Part shown: one piece after another, positions 33,342-43,174 of the stretch
How positions within the stretch are numbered: the stretch's first letter is position 1
Layout: each line of letters opens with the position of its first letter
Assembly: GCA_022225965.2 (NCBI GenBank)
Contig: JAKJXP020000050.1
Location: 62,001-126,000 of the forward strand
Direction of reading: 5' to 3'
From: Diatrype stigma
Taxonomy: Eukaryota; Ascomycota; Sordariomycetes; Xylariales; Diatrypaceae
Length of the DNA: 64,000 bases
Made by a program: the position numbers and the translations under genes
The notes under the pieces: model-generated
What the model saw: only the letters and a program-made list of their open reading frames with translations
The model's database searches: none
What the model was told of the DNA's origin: nothing

Positions 33342-35294
33342 ATGGCGGGGTCCCTCTGCAAGATGCTGTCCGCCGTGAGCAGCTTACTTCTCCTGCCCTC
33401 CGTGGTCGCTGAACTATATGGCAGCGAGCAAATGCCCCTCAAGAACGACATCAATTATGAAGAGGTCTGCCCTGATTATACAAGATACTCGGCATATCCA
33501 CAGTCGGTCGCACATTTACCACCGTGATGTTGTACCTGCGCTTTCACTGACCGGCACACAGTCGTCCTCTGAGCGAGGGCCCTCTTGCGCTGTCCTTCCA
33601 GCGACCCCATCCGAAATGTCGAACATTCCACTCCGACGTTATAGAGAAGGTCATCGGGGATGTAACGTCGCGCATGAAGAACCCGGACCTTGCGCGACTC
33701 TTCGAGAATGCCTTTCCGTCAACCACCGACACCACAATCAAATTCCATACCGCCGGGACGACAGAGAACAAGAAAAGCTGGAGAGGCGCATATGATGAAG
33801 GGAAGTGGGAAGGCCCACACTCGTTCGTCATCACAGGTACCATCCCCTGTCTGCCCCGTTTAACGATAGCAACCTTTGAAGACGCAGCTGATAGACGTTG
33901 CCTCACCCAGGAGACATCATCGCCGAGTGGCTACGGGACTCGACGAACCAGCTCTCGCCATACCAACCCCTAGCCAAAAAGGATCCGGCCATATATAGCC
34001 TGATTCTAGGCGCCATTAACACCCAGTCTGAATATGTCATCGAATCTCCGTATTGTAACGCCTTTCAACCACCGCCAATCAGTGGTCTCCCTATCACACA
34101 CAACGGCCAGGATGATGTTGTACATCCTGCATACGAGCCATCGTCGGTATTTGAGTGCAAATATGAGCTGGACTCTCTTGCGCACTTTCTCACCTTGGCG
34201 AACGATTTCCATGAGCATACGGGATCCACCGAGTTCTTGACTCCTCGGTGGTACGTGGCTCTAGAAACCGTCTTGGCCGTGCTTGAACAGCAGTCACAGT
34301 CCACCTTTGATCCAGAGACTGGCCGCTTTCGACGGAATCAATACACCTTTAGTCGCCGTACCAACACCGGGACCGAGACGCTCAACCTGAACGGTGTAGG
34401 CAACCCCCTGAACTATGGCACAGGCTTGGTCCGGTCGGCTTTCCGGCCAAGCGATGATGCCACAATCCTAGGCTTCTTCATCCCAGCCAATGCTCAAATA
34501 GCAGTGCAGTTGAAACGTACTGCTGCGATTTTGAAGTCGGCGGGTAAGAACCTTTTTGCTCAGAAGGTCGAGGAGTGGGGTAAGACCATCACCAATGGAG
34601 TTTGGGAGCATGGCGTTGTGCACCACAAAAAGTTCGGTGATGTCTTCGCCTACGAAGTTGACGGATACGGCTCATCCATATTGATGGACGATGCAAACTA
34701 TCCATCACTTCTTGCACTGCCGGTAATGGGGTTCGTTAAGACGGATGACCCAGTATACCAAAATACGCGGAAGATGCTACTTTCCAAGTCGTCAAACCCA
34801 TACTACCTGACCGGCCGGGAGTTCCATGGGATTGGAGGTTAGTGATGAGTTGTTTCGTTGTATGGAACTGCGGTTGGGCTAACGTGAAAAATACAGGTCC
34901 TCATATTGGACTCTCGAATGCTTGGCCAATGAGTCTATTGATGCAAGCCCAGACGTCCGATGATGACGACGAGATATCAGAATGCCTCCAACTAGTTCTT
35001 AATTCTAGTAAACTAGGCTTGGTTCACGAAAGTGTTGATGTAAACATGGTTCATTCTTATACCCGTACGTAACTTCACTCCCGTGTTGTCGAATGGCGGA
35101 ACTAACCAAGACGATCTTGATTTAGGAAGCTGGTTTGCTTGTAAGTTCACAGATGGAGGTAGGAACGCATATCGTTCTACGTACTAACCAAATCTTTAGG
35201 GGCCAACGGGGTCTTTGCAGAAACCATCCTCGATCTCGCCAAGAGAAAGCCACACTTGATCTTTAAGGATCCGGTAGCATCGTATGAAATCTAA
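33342..35294 (+). CDS. Glycoside hydrolase family 125, exo-alpha-1,6-mannosidase
   Basis: Metal-independent enzyme that trims alpha-1,6-mannose by family knowledge; likely secreted. Six exons: 33342-33502, 33562-33836, 33911-34837, 34897-35064, 35126-35140 and 35200-35294, total 1641 nt (546 aa). Signal peptide MAGSLCKMLSAVSSLLLLPS then VVAELYGS. Family blocks: YPHRPLSEGPLALSFQRPHP, GDIIAEWLRDSTNQLSPYQP, FECKYELDSLAHFL, GNPLNYGTGLVRSAFRPSDD, GFFIPANAQIAVQL, EVDGYGSSILMDDANYPSLL, HIGLSNAWPMSLLMQA and WANGVFAETILDLAKRKP. Exon 5 has only 15 nt (encoding SWFA plus split codons). Introns 1 and 4 use donors gtcggt and gtacgt. Confidence 0.93.
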
Positions 35295-35816
35295 CTTGCT
35301 TTATGATGACGGAAAGAGCGACGAAGAGGGTGGATGATGAGATTCCATTTTTGATAGAAAGGGGGGTTTCGAAATCCCTGGACCCCTTTAGCATGATACC
35401 CAGGCATTTCCACCAGCGTTGGCAGCATATGTTTATTGGGAGGTGGACGTGGTATCATCCTTGTCTGTCATTTTGAGGCGCATCTATATAGACAGAGAAA
35501 CCAATTAGAGGTGTTACAGCAGCTCTCGGCGTGGCGTCTATGGACGTGCTCACGTTGGTACTACGTCTGGGGTGCAACATTACTCGATCTCTACAATACC
35601 CGTATACGTAACCAAGGAACCCTACCTCCAATGAAGGTTATCCTCTGCATCAATTCGCCTACGCTAATCCATTACTCACCTCCACAAGATCCACTCCGAT
35701 CCTCTTTACTGTTTACAGTCATAAGTTCACGTAATTGACCATCCTGATAGGCAGCCGTGTATACTTAGTAGTTAGCCGGTTTCCCTAAGCATGAAAGGCA
35801 TGAAAGTCCATGGACG
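35295..35816. other. Intergenic
   Basis: 522 bp between two co-directional genes. The frame 35436-35738 has no recognisable content. Confidence 0.45.
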
Positions 35817-37754
35817 ATGTCGGCCATTCTCACTTCACGATCGAATCCGGGCCGCCTCCTCTCATTTCCCTATCACTATCACGATCACTTTATACTCGGA
35901 AGACGGACTGCTGCTTCATTCTCATCCCCTACACCTATAGCGCATGCACGAAGGCTGCAGTCATCACTATCAATCACACCCACCATTACCACTGCCACTA
36001 CCAACAAGACAACAACCATGACGACCCCACCCCCGGGTCCAACACCCCCAGCCCCTCCCCCACACTCACACTTACAACCACGACCCCCCACCCCGCAAAA
36101 GGAGACAAAAAAACCAATCAACCTCCTCCGCGGCTGGCCCGCGTTCTCCCTCCTCCCAGCCGCCGCCCTCCGTGCCGCCGCGCAGCGGGCACTCTCCGAC
36201 CCGGCCATCTTCGAGCCCGGGCTGGAGTACGGGCCGGACCCGGGATACCAGCCGCTGCGGGAAGCGCTGGCGCATTGGCTCAGCGCCTTCTACTCTCCCT
36301 CTCCCTCTTCCTCTTCAGGCGACGGCGCCATCAGGGGAAATGCCAGCATTTGGGAAACGGGAAACTACAGCTACAGCCACCCGCCCGACCCGGACCGCAT
36401 CACCATCACCGGCGGCGCCAGCCAGAGCGCCGCCTGCGTGCTGCAGAGCTTCACGGACCCGGCGCGGACCCGCGCCGTCTGGATGGTCGCGCCGTGCTAC
36501 TTCCTGGCGTGCCCCATCTTCGCGGACGCCGGGTTCGTCTCCACCGGTGGCGGCAGTGATAGCAGTAGTGGTGTTAGTGGGAGCAACAAAAGGCTGCGCG
36601 CCGTGCCCGAGGACGACGAGGGTATCGACCTGGAGTTCCTGGAGCGCGGGCTGCGGGCCGTGGATGCGGAGTGGGAGGAGGCGGAGGCGGGGAGAAGAGG
36701 CGGGGGATACAAGGACCCGGGCCCGTACCGCAAGATCTACAGGCACGTCATCTACTGCGTGCCCTCGTTCGCGAACCCCTCGGGCAAGACCATGTCGCTG
36801 GCGCGGCGCGAGGGGCTCGTCCGCCTGGCGCGCGAGTTCGACGCCCTCGTCATCTGCGACGATGTGTACGACCATCTGCAGTGGCCCAGCCTCGATACCG
36901 CCACCGCCACTGCAACCGACGCAACATCGTCATCTCACCCCCTCTCCGGGAGGAAGGCCCTCCTCCCCCGCCTCATCGACATCGACCTGGCCCTCGGGGC
37001 GTCGCGCCACGACCCTCCTTCTTCGCCCCCTTCCTCGACACCGCCAGCGTTCTTCGGCCACGTAGTCTCCAACGGCTCCTTCAGCAAGCTCAGCGGGCCC
37101 GGCGTGCGCACGGGGTGGACGGAGTCCTCGGCGGCGTTCGCGCGGGGGCTCAGCCAGACGGGCAGCACGCGGTCGGGCGGCGCCCCCAGCCAGCTGACGG
37201 CCACCATCGTCGCCGAGCTGCTGCGCGCCGGCGACCTCGACGCCCACATCGACCGCGTCCTGAAGCCCGCGTACCAGCGCCGCCACGCGCTCCTCGTCGC
37301 CGCCGTCGAGAGGTGTCTGGTGGCGCCGCCGGCGGTGCGGGCGAGGGTCCGGGGGAGGCGGAGTCTTGTGGCGGCTTCTGGTGGGGGTGAGGATGGGGAT
37401 GGGGAAGATATATACGGCGGCTTTTTCGTCTGGGTTTCGTTTGGTGGTGGTGGTGGTGGTGGTGGGGTCCCGCCCGCGCGCGTGATCGCGGAGCGCTGCC
37501 TCGCCGAGGAGAATCTGGTGATCGGACACGGCGACCTGTTCGAGGTGCACGGGGACGGCGACGACGAAGCAACACAATTCGCCCACGACGTGCGGCTCTG
37601 CTTCGCGTGGGAGGACGAGGCGGACCTGGTCGAGGGCGTGGAGAGGCTGGCCAGGGTGATTGGGAGGATGATCGAGGAGGGGGACGCGGGGTTGGGGGAG
37701 GATGCGGCGTGGAGGCGGAAAGCGGAAGACGGGGGTATCGATCAGATGAAGTGA
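35817..37754 (+). CDS. PLP-dependent aminotransferase, class I/II
   Basis: Fold-type I transaminase of the aromatic/2-aminoadipate (ARO8/MocR-like) kind; substrate unknown. Single exon of 645 aa from 35817. The first 50 residues are Arg/Ser-rich (MSAILTSRSNPGRLLSFPYH) and may be a mitochondrial presequence; a second ATG at 36018 (MTTPPPGPTPP) would give a cytosolic form of 578 aa. Conserved parts: NLLRGWPAFSLLPAAAL, EYGPDPGYQPLREALAHWLS, ITITGGASQSAACVLQSF, VWMVAPCYFLACPIFADAGF, YCVPSFANPSGKTMSLARRE, FDALVICDDVYDHLQW and the lysine motif VSNGSFSKLSGPGVRTGW. Low-complexity inserts (Ser/Pro, poly-Gly from a GGT repeat near 37442) interrupt the fold, which is unusual. GC is very high and gives several antisense shadows. 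Confidence 0.85.
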   Translation: MSAILTSRSNPGRLLSFPYHYHDHFILGRRTAASFSSPTPIAHARRLQSSLSITPTITTATTNKTTTMTTPPPGPTPPAPPPHSHLQPRPPTPQKETKKPINLLRGWPAFSLLPAAALRAAAQRALSDPAIFEPGLEYGPDPGYQPLREALAHWLSAFYSPSPSSSSGDGAIRGNASIWETGNYSYSHPPDPDRITITGGASQSAACVLQSFTDPARTRAVWMVAPCYFLACPIFADAGFVSTGGGSDSSSGVSGSNKRLRAVPEDDEGIDLEFLERGLRAVDAEWEEAEAGRRGGGYKDPGPYRKIYRHVIYCVPSFANPSGKTMSLARREGLVRLAREFDALVICDDVYDHLQWPSLDTATATATDATSSSHPLSGRKALLPRLIDIDLALGASRHDPPSSPPSSTPPAFFGHVVSNGSFSKLSGPGVRTGWTESSAAFARGLSQTGSTRSGGAPSQLTATIVAELLRAGDLDAHIDRVLKPAYQRRHALLVAAVERCLVAPPAVRARVRGRRSLVAASGGGEDGDGEDIYGGFFVWVSFGGGGGGGGVPPARVIAERCLAEENLVIGHGDLFEVHGDGDDEATQFAHDVRLCFAWEDEADLVEGVERLARVIGRMIEEGDAGLGEDAAWRRKAEDGGIDQMK

Positions 37755-38147
37755 AAGGAGAGAAGACGTATATAAATGGAAATAAGAGGAAGAAGAGGCT
37801 ACCCAACATTTGTGGGTGGCGGGTGGCACGTATATATATATGGGCAAAAGTACAGTATATATATATGGGCAAAAGTACAGGCGAGGGGAACTGGACATGT
37901 GCTTGATGTGGCGTTCATGATAGTCACCAAGGCCAAGCCCAGGCATGATGTTCAACATTAGTACATTATTATATACATAGGGTATCTATAGCTAAGCTAA
38001 TTTGGTTCACAACGCCGGCTCGTAAAATGCAACCCCTTAAGAAAGTATGTACAGCCTGTTTCATAATCCGGCAACCTCCATTCTTTGCTGAATTGGTTTA
38101 TATATTTTTTCTTGTTTTTTCTTCTTTCTTTCTTTCTCATCTTATCT
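37755..38147. other. Intergenic, convergent
   Basis: Between the aminotransferase (+) and ESA1 (-) 3' ends; includes a 25-bp tandem duplication. Confidence 0.5.
37830..37879 (+). repeat. 25-bp perfect tandem duplication
   Basis: Two identical 25-bp copies of a unit made of G, an eleven-base TA stretch and TGGGCAAAAGTACA-type sequence, side by side in the 3' flank of the aminotransferase gene. Confidence 0.85.
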
Positions 38148-39629
38148 TCACCACCCCCACGTCCTGGAGGAGGCCGTGAAGACGGGAGGCTTCCACTGGA
38201 TGCGCTCGGGGGCGATGTAGCGCTTCTTCTTGGCCTTGGCGCGGTCGCGCTGGGCGATGAGCTTGTCGGGGATGACGAGCTTGTGCTCGCCCTTGTGGTA
38301 GACCTGCATCTTGAGGGCCTGCAGGGTGTGCTCGACGTCCTGGGTGGTCATGGCGAGCTGGGCCGAGATGGACTCGATGCTCGACTTCTCGTCGCGCTCG
38401 TTGTGGTCGAGCAGCAGGTCCAGGATGTTCTCAGACCAGTACTGGCGGTAGCTCAGCAGGCCCAGGTCCGACAGCGGCTTCTCGGGCGACCCCAGCTTGC
38501 CCTCGACCTTGGAGAGCTCGTACGAGAACTGGATCAGCAGCCGCCCGAAGCCCTTGCGCTGGTACTGCGGCAGCGTCAGGATGCAGGCCACGTTGTAGTT
38601 GTCCGCGCTCTCCTTCTCCTTGGAGAAGTAGCCCACCAGGTGGTGGCCCTTCTCGCTCTTCTGCGTCATGACGTAGAACAGGAACGGGTCCACGTCGTAG
38701 TACAGCGTCTTGTGGTCCAGGAACATCTTCGAGATCAGGCACAGGTTCCGGCACCAGGTCCGCTGCCGCCGCCCGTCGATCTCGAAGAACGACACGTAAT
38801 CGTCCCGGTAGATCTCGTTTCCCGGCGGGTGCTGCAGCGTGCACTTCTGCCTGTGCCGCGCGAAGGACTTCTGGTCGCCGTAGTAGCACAGGCAGAACTC
38901 GCAGATGTACATGATGTCCTCCTGGGTGAAGGCCTCGGGGTACGGCGAGAAGTACCAGGGGAACAGGTCCCAGCGCCCGAACTGCACCTTGGAGATGTTC
39001 CGGATCCGGGCCAGCTCCGTCGGGTTCTGCGTCATGGACCCGCCCGTCCGCAGCTTCTCGATCTCGGCCTCTCTGCTAAACGTGACTTCCTCCTTCTTGA
39101 TCTCGGCCGGCATGTCCTCCTCGTCTACGTCCATCTCGTCGGCGGCGGCGGCGGGCGTGCCCCCGGCTTGTGGCGTGGACGGCGTCTTGGTCTGGGTCTG
39201 GCTCTGGCTCTCGACGAACTCGGTCCACGGATGCGGCGTCGTCGCTTCGGAGAGGACGGACTGCTCCCGCTTCCCCGGGCGCTTGGTCGCTTTGTTGGCG
39301 ACCTTCTTCTTGGGCGCGGTGGAGTTCTTGCCCTTGCCGTCCTTCGGCTTGTTCTTGTCGGGGTCGGGCCACTCGACATCCTGCTCGAAGTCTATTCGTT
39401 TGACGGGCACCCACTCGTCCAGGCGCTTGTTGAAGTTGTCGAAGTTGCAGTAGAATTGGCGGCCGCTCTTGGTGTCCTTGATGCTGAGGATCTCGGCGCG
39501 ACGGGGCTGGCCGTCCTTCTCTACCATCGCGATGCATCCTACCCTGATGGTGTCGGGCGTGGCTTTGCTCTTTTGGCGAGGTCCGTCGGGACCCACGGCG
39601 GCCTCTCCGGTCAGAGTGCCGGGACTCAT
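38148..39629 (-). CDS. ESA1: MYST-family histone acetyltransferase, NuA4 catalytic subunit
   Basis: Acetylates histone H4 and H2A tails as the catalytic core of NuA4; essential in yeast. Single exon, 493 aa. A chromo-barrel domain occupies about residues 25-85 (DTIRVGCIAMVEKDGQPRRA; DEWVPVKRIDFEQDVEWPDP). A disordered linker with KKKVANKATKRPGK follows. The MYST domain starts near 200: C2HC zinc finger CEFCLCYYGDQKSFARHRQKC (243-263, one residue over the quoted limit is avoided by reading it as CEFC and HRQKC), autoacetylated lysine in LDHKTLYYDVDPF (307), catalytic cysteine in NVACILTLP (349), acetyl-CoA loop QYQRKGFG (355-362) and the general-base glutamate in SPEKPLSD (383). Start MSPGTLTGEAAVGP is the first ATG of the frame. 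Confidence 0.96.
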   Translation of the reverse strand: MSPGTLTGEAAVGPDGPRQKSKATPDTIRVGCIAMVEKDGQPRRAEILSIKDTKSGRQFYCNFDNFNKRLDEWVPVKRIDFEQDVEWPDPDKNKPKDGKGKNSTAPKKKVANKATKRPGKREQSVLSEATTPHPWTEFVESQSQTQTKTPSTPQAGGTPAAAADEMDVDEEDMPAEIKKEEVTFSREAEIEKLRTGGSMTQNPTELARIRNISKVQFGRWDLFPWYFSPYPEAFTQEDIMYICEFCLCYYGDQKSFARHRQKCTLQHPPGNEIYRDDYVSFFEIDGRRQRTWCRNLCLISKMFLDHKTLYYDVDPFLFYVMTQKSEKGHHLVGYFSKEKESADNYNVACILTLPQYQRKGFGRLLIQFSYELSKVEGKLGSPEKPLSDLGLLSYRQYWSENILDLLLDHNERDEKSSIESISAQLAMTTQDVEHTLQALKMQVYHKGEHKLVIPDKLIAQRDRAKAKKKRYIAPERIQWKPPVFTASSRTWGW

Positions 39630-40071
39630 GATGTATCGGGGCCGTCTAGGCGGGTTGTTTGATGAAAACCGGGGGTGGTGGCTGTTTGGTTAGAAGGAAA
39701 GAAATATGTCAAGGTTATAGTTACAACGGAAGCTTAGTTGATTATCCAGAGGTGCAATGGATTATGGAGGGGCAAAGATAATAATGTCGGCGGTCGGAAC
39801 TTGAAAATGCTGAAGAATGCTTGCCTAGTACCTTGCCTACGTACATAGTGGAGCTCTAATCAGCTACCCGTATGTATTTAAGCGATTCAATTAAGCTCCC
39901 GTTGGTCTCGGCGCGTCTAAGAGCCTGGAGCGCGTCTCTATGGTTCAATCAAGACGCTATCAAGACTGCTACCAAGACTGCTACCAACTTTGAAGACTGC
40001 GAAAAAGAAGTTAAGGCTGATCTCTTGCAAGAAATATCAGTGCCCTAAGAATTACGTATCTGACCTTCAAG
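39630..40071. promoter_or_regulatory. Divergent region ESA1 / RNH203
   Basis: A 442 bp shared upstream region. Direct repeat CAAGACTGCTACC occurs twice at about 39960-39987. No specific factor site recognised. Confidence 0.45.
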
Positions 40072-40673
40072 ATGACGCTACCTATATTCACTGTTCCTTC
40101 TGAGGCAGAAGCACAGAACAAAGCCCAAATTCACCTACTACCGTGCCGTATACACCATGATGGCAATATCGGCCCCGTCGAGTCTTTCTGGAATCCCACT
40201 GAAAGCAAAGGTAGGAAGACACTTCTTCCAACGATGGTCAACACTGGTATATATAGCTAATCGGGACATAGACGGACAGAAGACCGCTTACTTTCGAGGT
40301 AGAAAGCTTCAGGGAAAGACTTCGAAGCTACCCGAAGGCTACCATGGTTCGGTGGTCGAGCAAGGCCAGCCAAAGCCAGAAGAGCGGAGCCGAGAGGAGT
40401 ATGTGGAGGACGTCGACATGCAGGAGGAGCAAGGTGACCAGATCGAAGTCGGCGCTATGCGTGGGAAGTCTGCGTTTGATGAGATAGTCATATGGGACCA
40501 CGAGTCCACCGCGGACTCCAGCGCAGACCCCTATGTCAGGGGCATGGAGGAGTGGATTTCGTTTGCTCAACAGGTTCGTTTCGTCTCCCTAATATCCCGT
40601 AATAGGGCGTCATTTGACTGATGATCTGTAGATCCATGCGTATCCTACTGAGGAAGATACGCCCAAAAAATAA
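40072..40673 (+). CDS. RNH203: Ribonuclease H2 subunit C
   Basis: Non-catalytic subunit of the RNase H2 trimer that removes ribonucleotides from DNA and RNA from hybrids. Exons 40072-40210, 40272-40573 and 40632-40673 sum to 483 nt (160 aa). Family signatures: IHLLPCRIHHDGNIGPVESF near 20-39, AYFRGRKLQGKTSKLPEGYH, and a C-terminal segment EIVIWDHESTADSSADPYVR then MEEWISFAQQIHAYPTEED. An acidic insert (YVEDVDMQEEQGDQIE) separates the halves. The last exon is 42 nt and carries the stop. The match to RNASEH2C/Rnh203 is by short motifs, but their order is right. Confidence 0.88.
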
Positions 40674-41304
40674 GGCGGCCCTTCTGACGTGCACCTTCAT
40701 GTTTGATGTCTGCATAGCATGGCATAGCGATGTTTCAACCAGGAATTGCTACATTATAGTATCACCTCTGGATGGTCGGTACGGAGTTTAGGCGTATATG
40801 CCACTTAGAGCTGGATACGATGTATCATGGGAGTCTTTTTGTCGCATTAGGGGGTTGCATGATAATACCAATCTGATCCGATTGTTTGTCTTTTAAATCC
40901 GCCTCACCTTAGCTTTGCTTATGGCATTGGGTTTGGACCCAGAGTTAACATTCGTAAATACCATTCCAAAGAACGTATTCGTGATTTGAAAGCTCTAGAA
41001 CCATACTTCGATGCATCATCAACCAAGGAATGTGTGCCGAAACGCAAGTCTCATTGGGGTATCAGTACTTTACGTCTATAAACCTCTCTAGCATATACTG
41101 CAATCCGTGGAAACTGCTGAACAAAAGCAGAACACAATAACCTCGCTTCACTGGACCAGATTGTGATCCTACCCCTGGGTATCATCTCACATGTCTCCTC
41201 GCGAACCTTTACATGTCCCAATCCACAAACCAGCAAAGGCGTTACAGCGTAGCGATGGACCTCACCGTCCTCGCTAGACCTATCAGCGCCTTTCGCTTTC
41301 CCTC
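40674..41304. other. Intergenic, convergent
   Basis: Between RNH203 (+) and REX4 (-) 3' ends. The frame 41051-41308 (-) is unsupported. Confidence 0.5.
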
Positions 41305-42582
41305 TCAATTCCTCCTCTTTTTCTTCTTCTTCGCCCCTGCTTTCGCCTTCGCCCTGGACAGCTCCTTGCTGTTGCCGGCCCCATCGCCATAACCGCCGCC
41401 GCCGCCATCGCCACCGCTGCCACGGGAAGCGAGCATCTTCCCGTACTTCGCCGCGTGCTCGACGTCGAACTCGGGCTTCCTCTTGCGGAACAGCAGCATC
41501 GCCACCCGCGCATCCTCCAGGCTCGAGTGGTGGCCGGCCTGGATCTCGACGCCCAGCACCTCGCGCGCCAGCACGCGCAGCGCCGGCTTCGGCCCGTGGC
41601 CGTACTGGCGGTACCCGGAGAAGCGGGCGGTGTCGCGGATCTGCGCCGGCGGGTAACTACCGATATCGAGAACGGCGAGGTCGTGGCGGACGTCGTGGCC
41701 GACGAGGATGCGCGGCCCACTGCCACCTTTGCTCCCGCCCTCCTTCCCGAACAGCAGGTCGGCCACCTCCCGCTGCACGACCTCGAACGCGCGCGCGGCC
41801 CGCATGCTCCGCGGCGTCAGCCCCGTGATGGCGGTCCGCCAGTCGGTGACGGGCTCGCGCGGCCGCACGAGCGAGTCGTAGACCTGGCGCCCGTGGAAGT
41901 CGACCAGGCTGACGCGCGCCAGCACCGAGTCCCGGCCCTCGGGCCCCACGCCCACCATCTCGCAGTCGATGGCCACGTAGCGGCCGAGCGAGGCGACGGC
42001 GTCGGGCGGCGCGAGCCCCTCGTTGGCGCGCGCGCGGTCCTCCTCGGCCCGGACGGCGGTGACTTTGGCGGCGGTGGCGGTGGTCCGCGAGAAGGATGAT
42101 GGGTTGTTGTTGTCGTTATCGCCGTGCTTGCTGCTGCTGCTGTTGTTCGTTGGGGGAGGGGGCACCCCGAGGTTGTACGCCTCGGCTAAGTCCTCCGCCG
42201 AGATGTCGTTGTCCTCGGCCCAGAGGGCGAGGGACGGCGTGATAGTGACCGAGGTGCCCCGCGTCACGGCCGAGGACTGCGTCACGCCCATCTTGACCCC
42301 CGCTGCTGCTGCGGCCGCGGCTGGCTTGGAATTGCGCTGCTGCCGGGGCGTTGGCTTGGTTTCTTTCTTTGCCTGGCGTTGGGGCTTTTCTGCTGCTGAT
42401 TTTCCTAGCTTCTGTCGTTTTGGGAGGGACGGTGCAGCACCACCACCGCCGCCGCCGCCGCCGCCTTCCGCTTTCCTCTTCTGAGCTGTGGACTTCGAGG
42501 AGGATGAAGCGGACGCCGAGGATTCGGCCTTGATCCTTCCCTGTAGTATCTTCCAATTGGATGAGAGCTCTGGCGCCATCAT
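41305..42582 (-). CDS. REX4: RNA exonuclease 4 (DEDDh 3'-5' exonuclease)
   Basis: Nuclease of the REX4/ISG20 type acting in pre-rRNA processing in the nucleolus by family knowledge. Single exon, 425 aa. Residues 1-100 are low-complexity (poly-Gly, poly-Ala, Lys-rich). The catalytic set is visible: RYVAIDCEMVGVGPEG with Asp206 and Glu208, LVGHDVRHDLAVLD with Asp301, and HHSSLEDARVAMLLF with His352 and Asp357. Also typical are LARVSLVDFHGRQVYDSLV and ITGLTPRSM. A basic C-terminus (KAKAGAKKKKKRRN) is a likely nucleolar signal. Several antisense frames across the GC-rich core are shadows. Confidence 0.94.
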   Translation of the reverse strand: MMAPELSSNWKILQGRIKAESSASASSSSKSTAQKRKAEGGGGGGGGGAAPSLPKRQKLGKSAAEKPQRQAKKETKPTPRQQRNSKPAAAAAAAGVKMGVTQSSAVTRGTSVTITPSLALWAEDNDISAEDLAEAYNLGVPPPPTNNSSSSKHGDNDNNNPSSFSRTTATAAKVTAVRAEEDRARANEGLAPPDAVASLGRYVAIDCEMVGVGPEGRDSVLARVSLVDFHGRQVYDSLVRPREPVTDWRTAITGLTPRSMRAARAFEVVQREVADLLFGKEGGSKGGSGPRILVGHDVRHDLAVLDIGSYPPAQIRDTARFSGYRQYGHGPKPALRVLAREVLGVEIQAGHHSSLEDARVAMLLFRKRKPEFDVEHAAKYGKMLASRGSGGDGGGGGYGDGAGNSKELSRAKAKAGAKKKKKRRN

Positions 42583-43174
42583 TCCTTGTCAGAGAGAGCT
42601 TTATATCGCACTCGGAGTCATCACTGACTGATAATGTAAATCAAAGGTTAGTTGCAAATAGGGATCCTTGATTTTGTTGGTTTTGAATGGAGATCGGATG
42701 GGACCGGCGATGTAAGTGGTAGGTGATTGAGAGGAAAATATGCACTTGTCCGGTGCTAGTTTCCCGTGCTAGAAAATTTAATACATTCAAAAAGCGGAAA
42801 TCTTCGGCAAAGCGGAGTTTCAAGAAGTGACTGGTCGCGACGGGCTTAGGCGCTAAGGGTATAACAGAACAGGCACCATGCATAATTAGGTACTATCGGA
42901 CGATCCGCTAGATGCATATCACATAACACCCCGAAATAGGGGCTGAGGAGCAGACTGACAAAGAGACACTGGTACTTGGTTGCGTTATATGTACATTATG
43001 TACTCATGGGGCGCAGTTGAGCCCCCCTCCCCCCCCCCCTCTCTCTCTCTATGTCTCTAGGGTATCTTCATCTTCGCATCTTTCACTTCGATCACGAGTA
43101 TGATGCAGCCTGATTTGCCTAGTTCCCAAAACGTCAGGTCCCTTCCATCGAATGTCGAATTCTCAGGTACGTGG
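42583..43174. other. Intergenic between REX4 and ADE12
   Basis: REX4 upstream and ADE12 3' flank. Has a C-run followed by a CT microsatellite at 43023-43050. No gene supported. Confidence 0.5.

Noticed and set aside
38085..39662. 525-residue plus-strand frame
   Set aside because: Antisense shadow of ESA1, rich in Leu/Val/Gly from complementing its codons; ESA1 itself is unmistakable.
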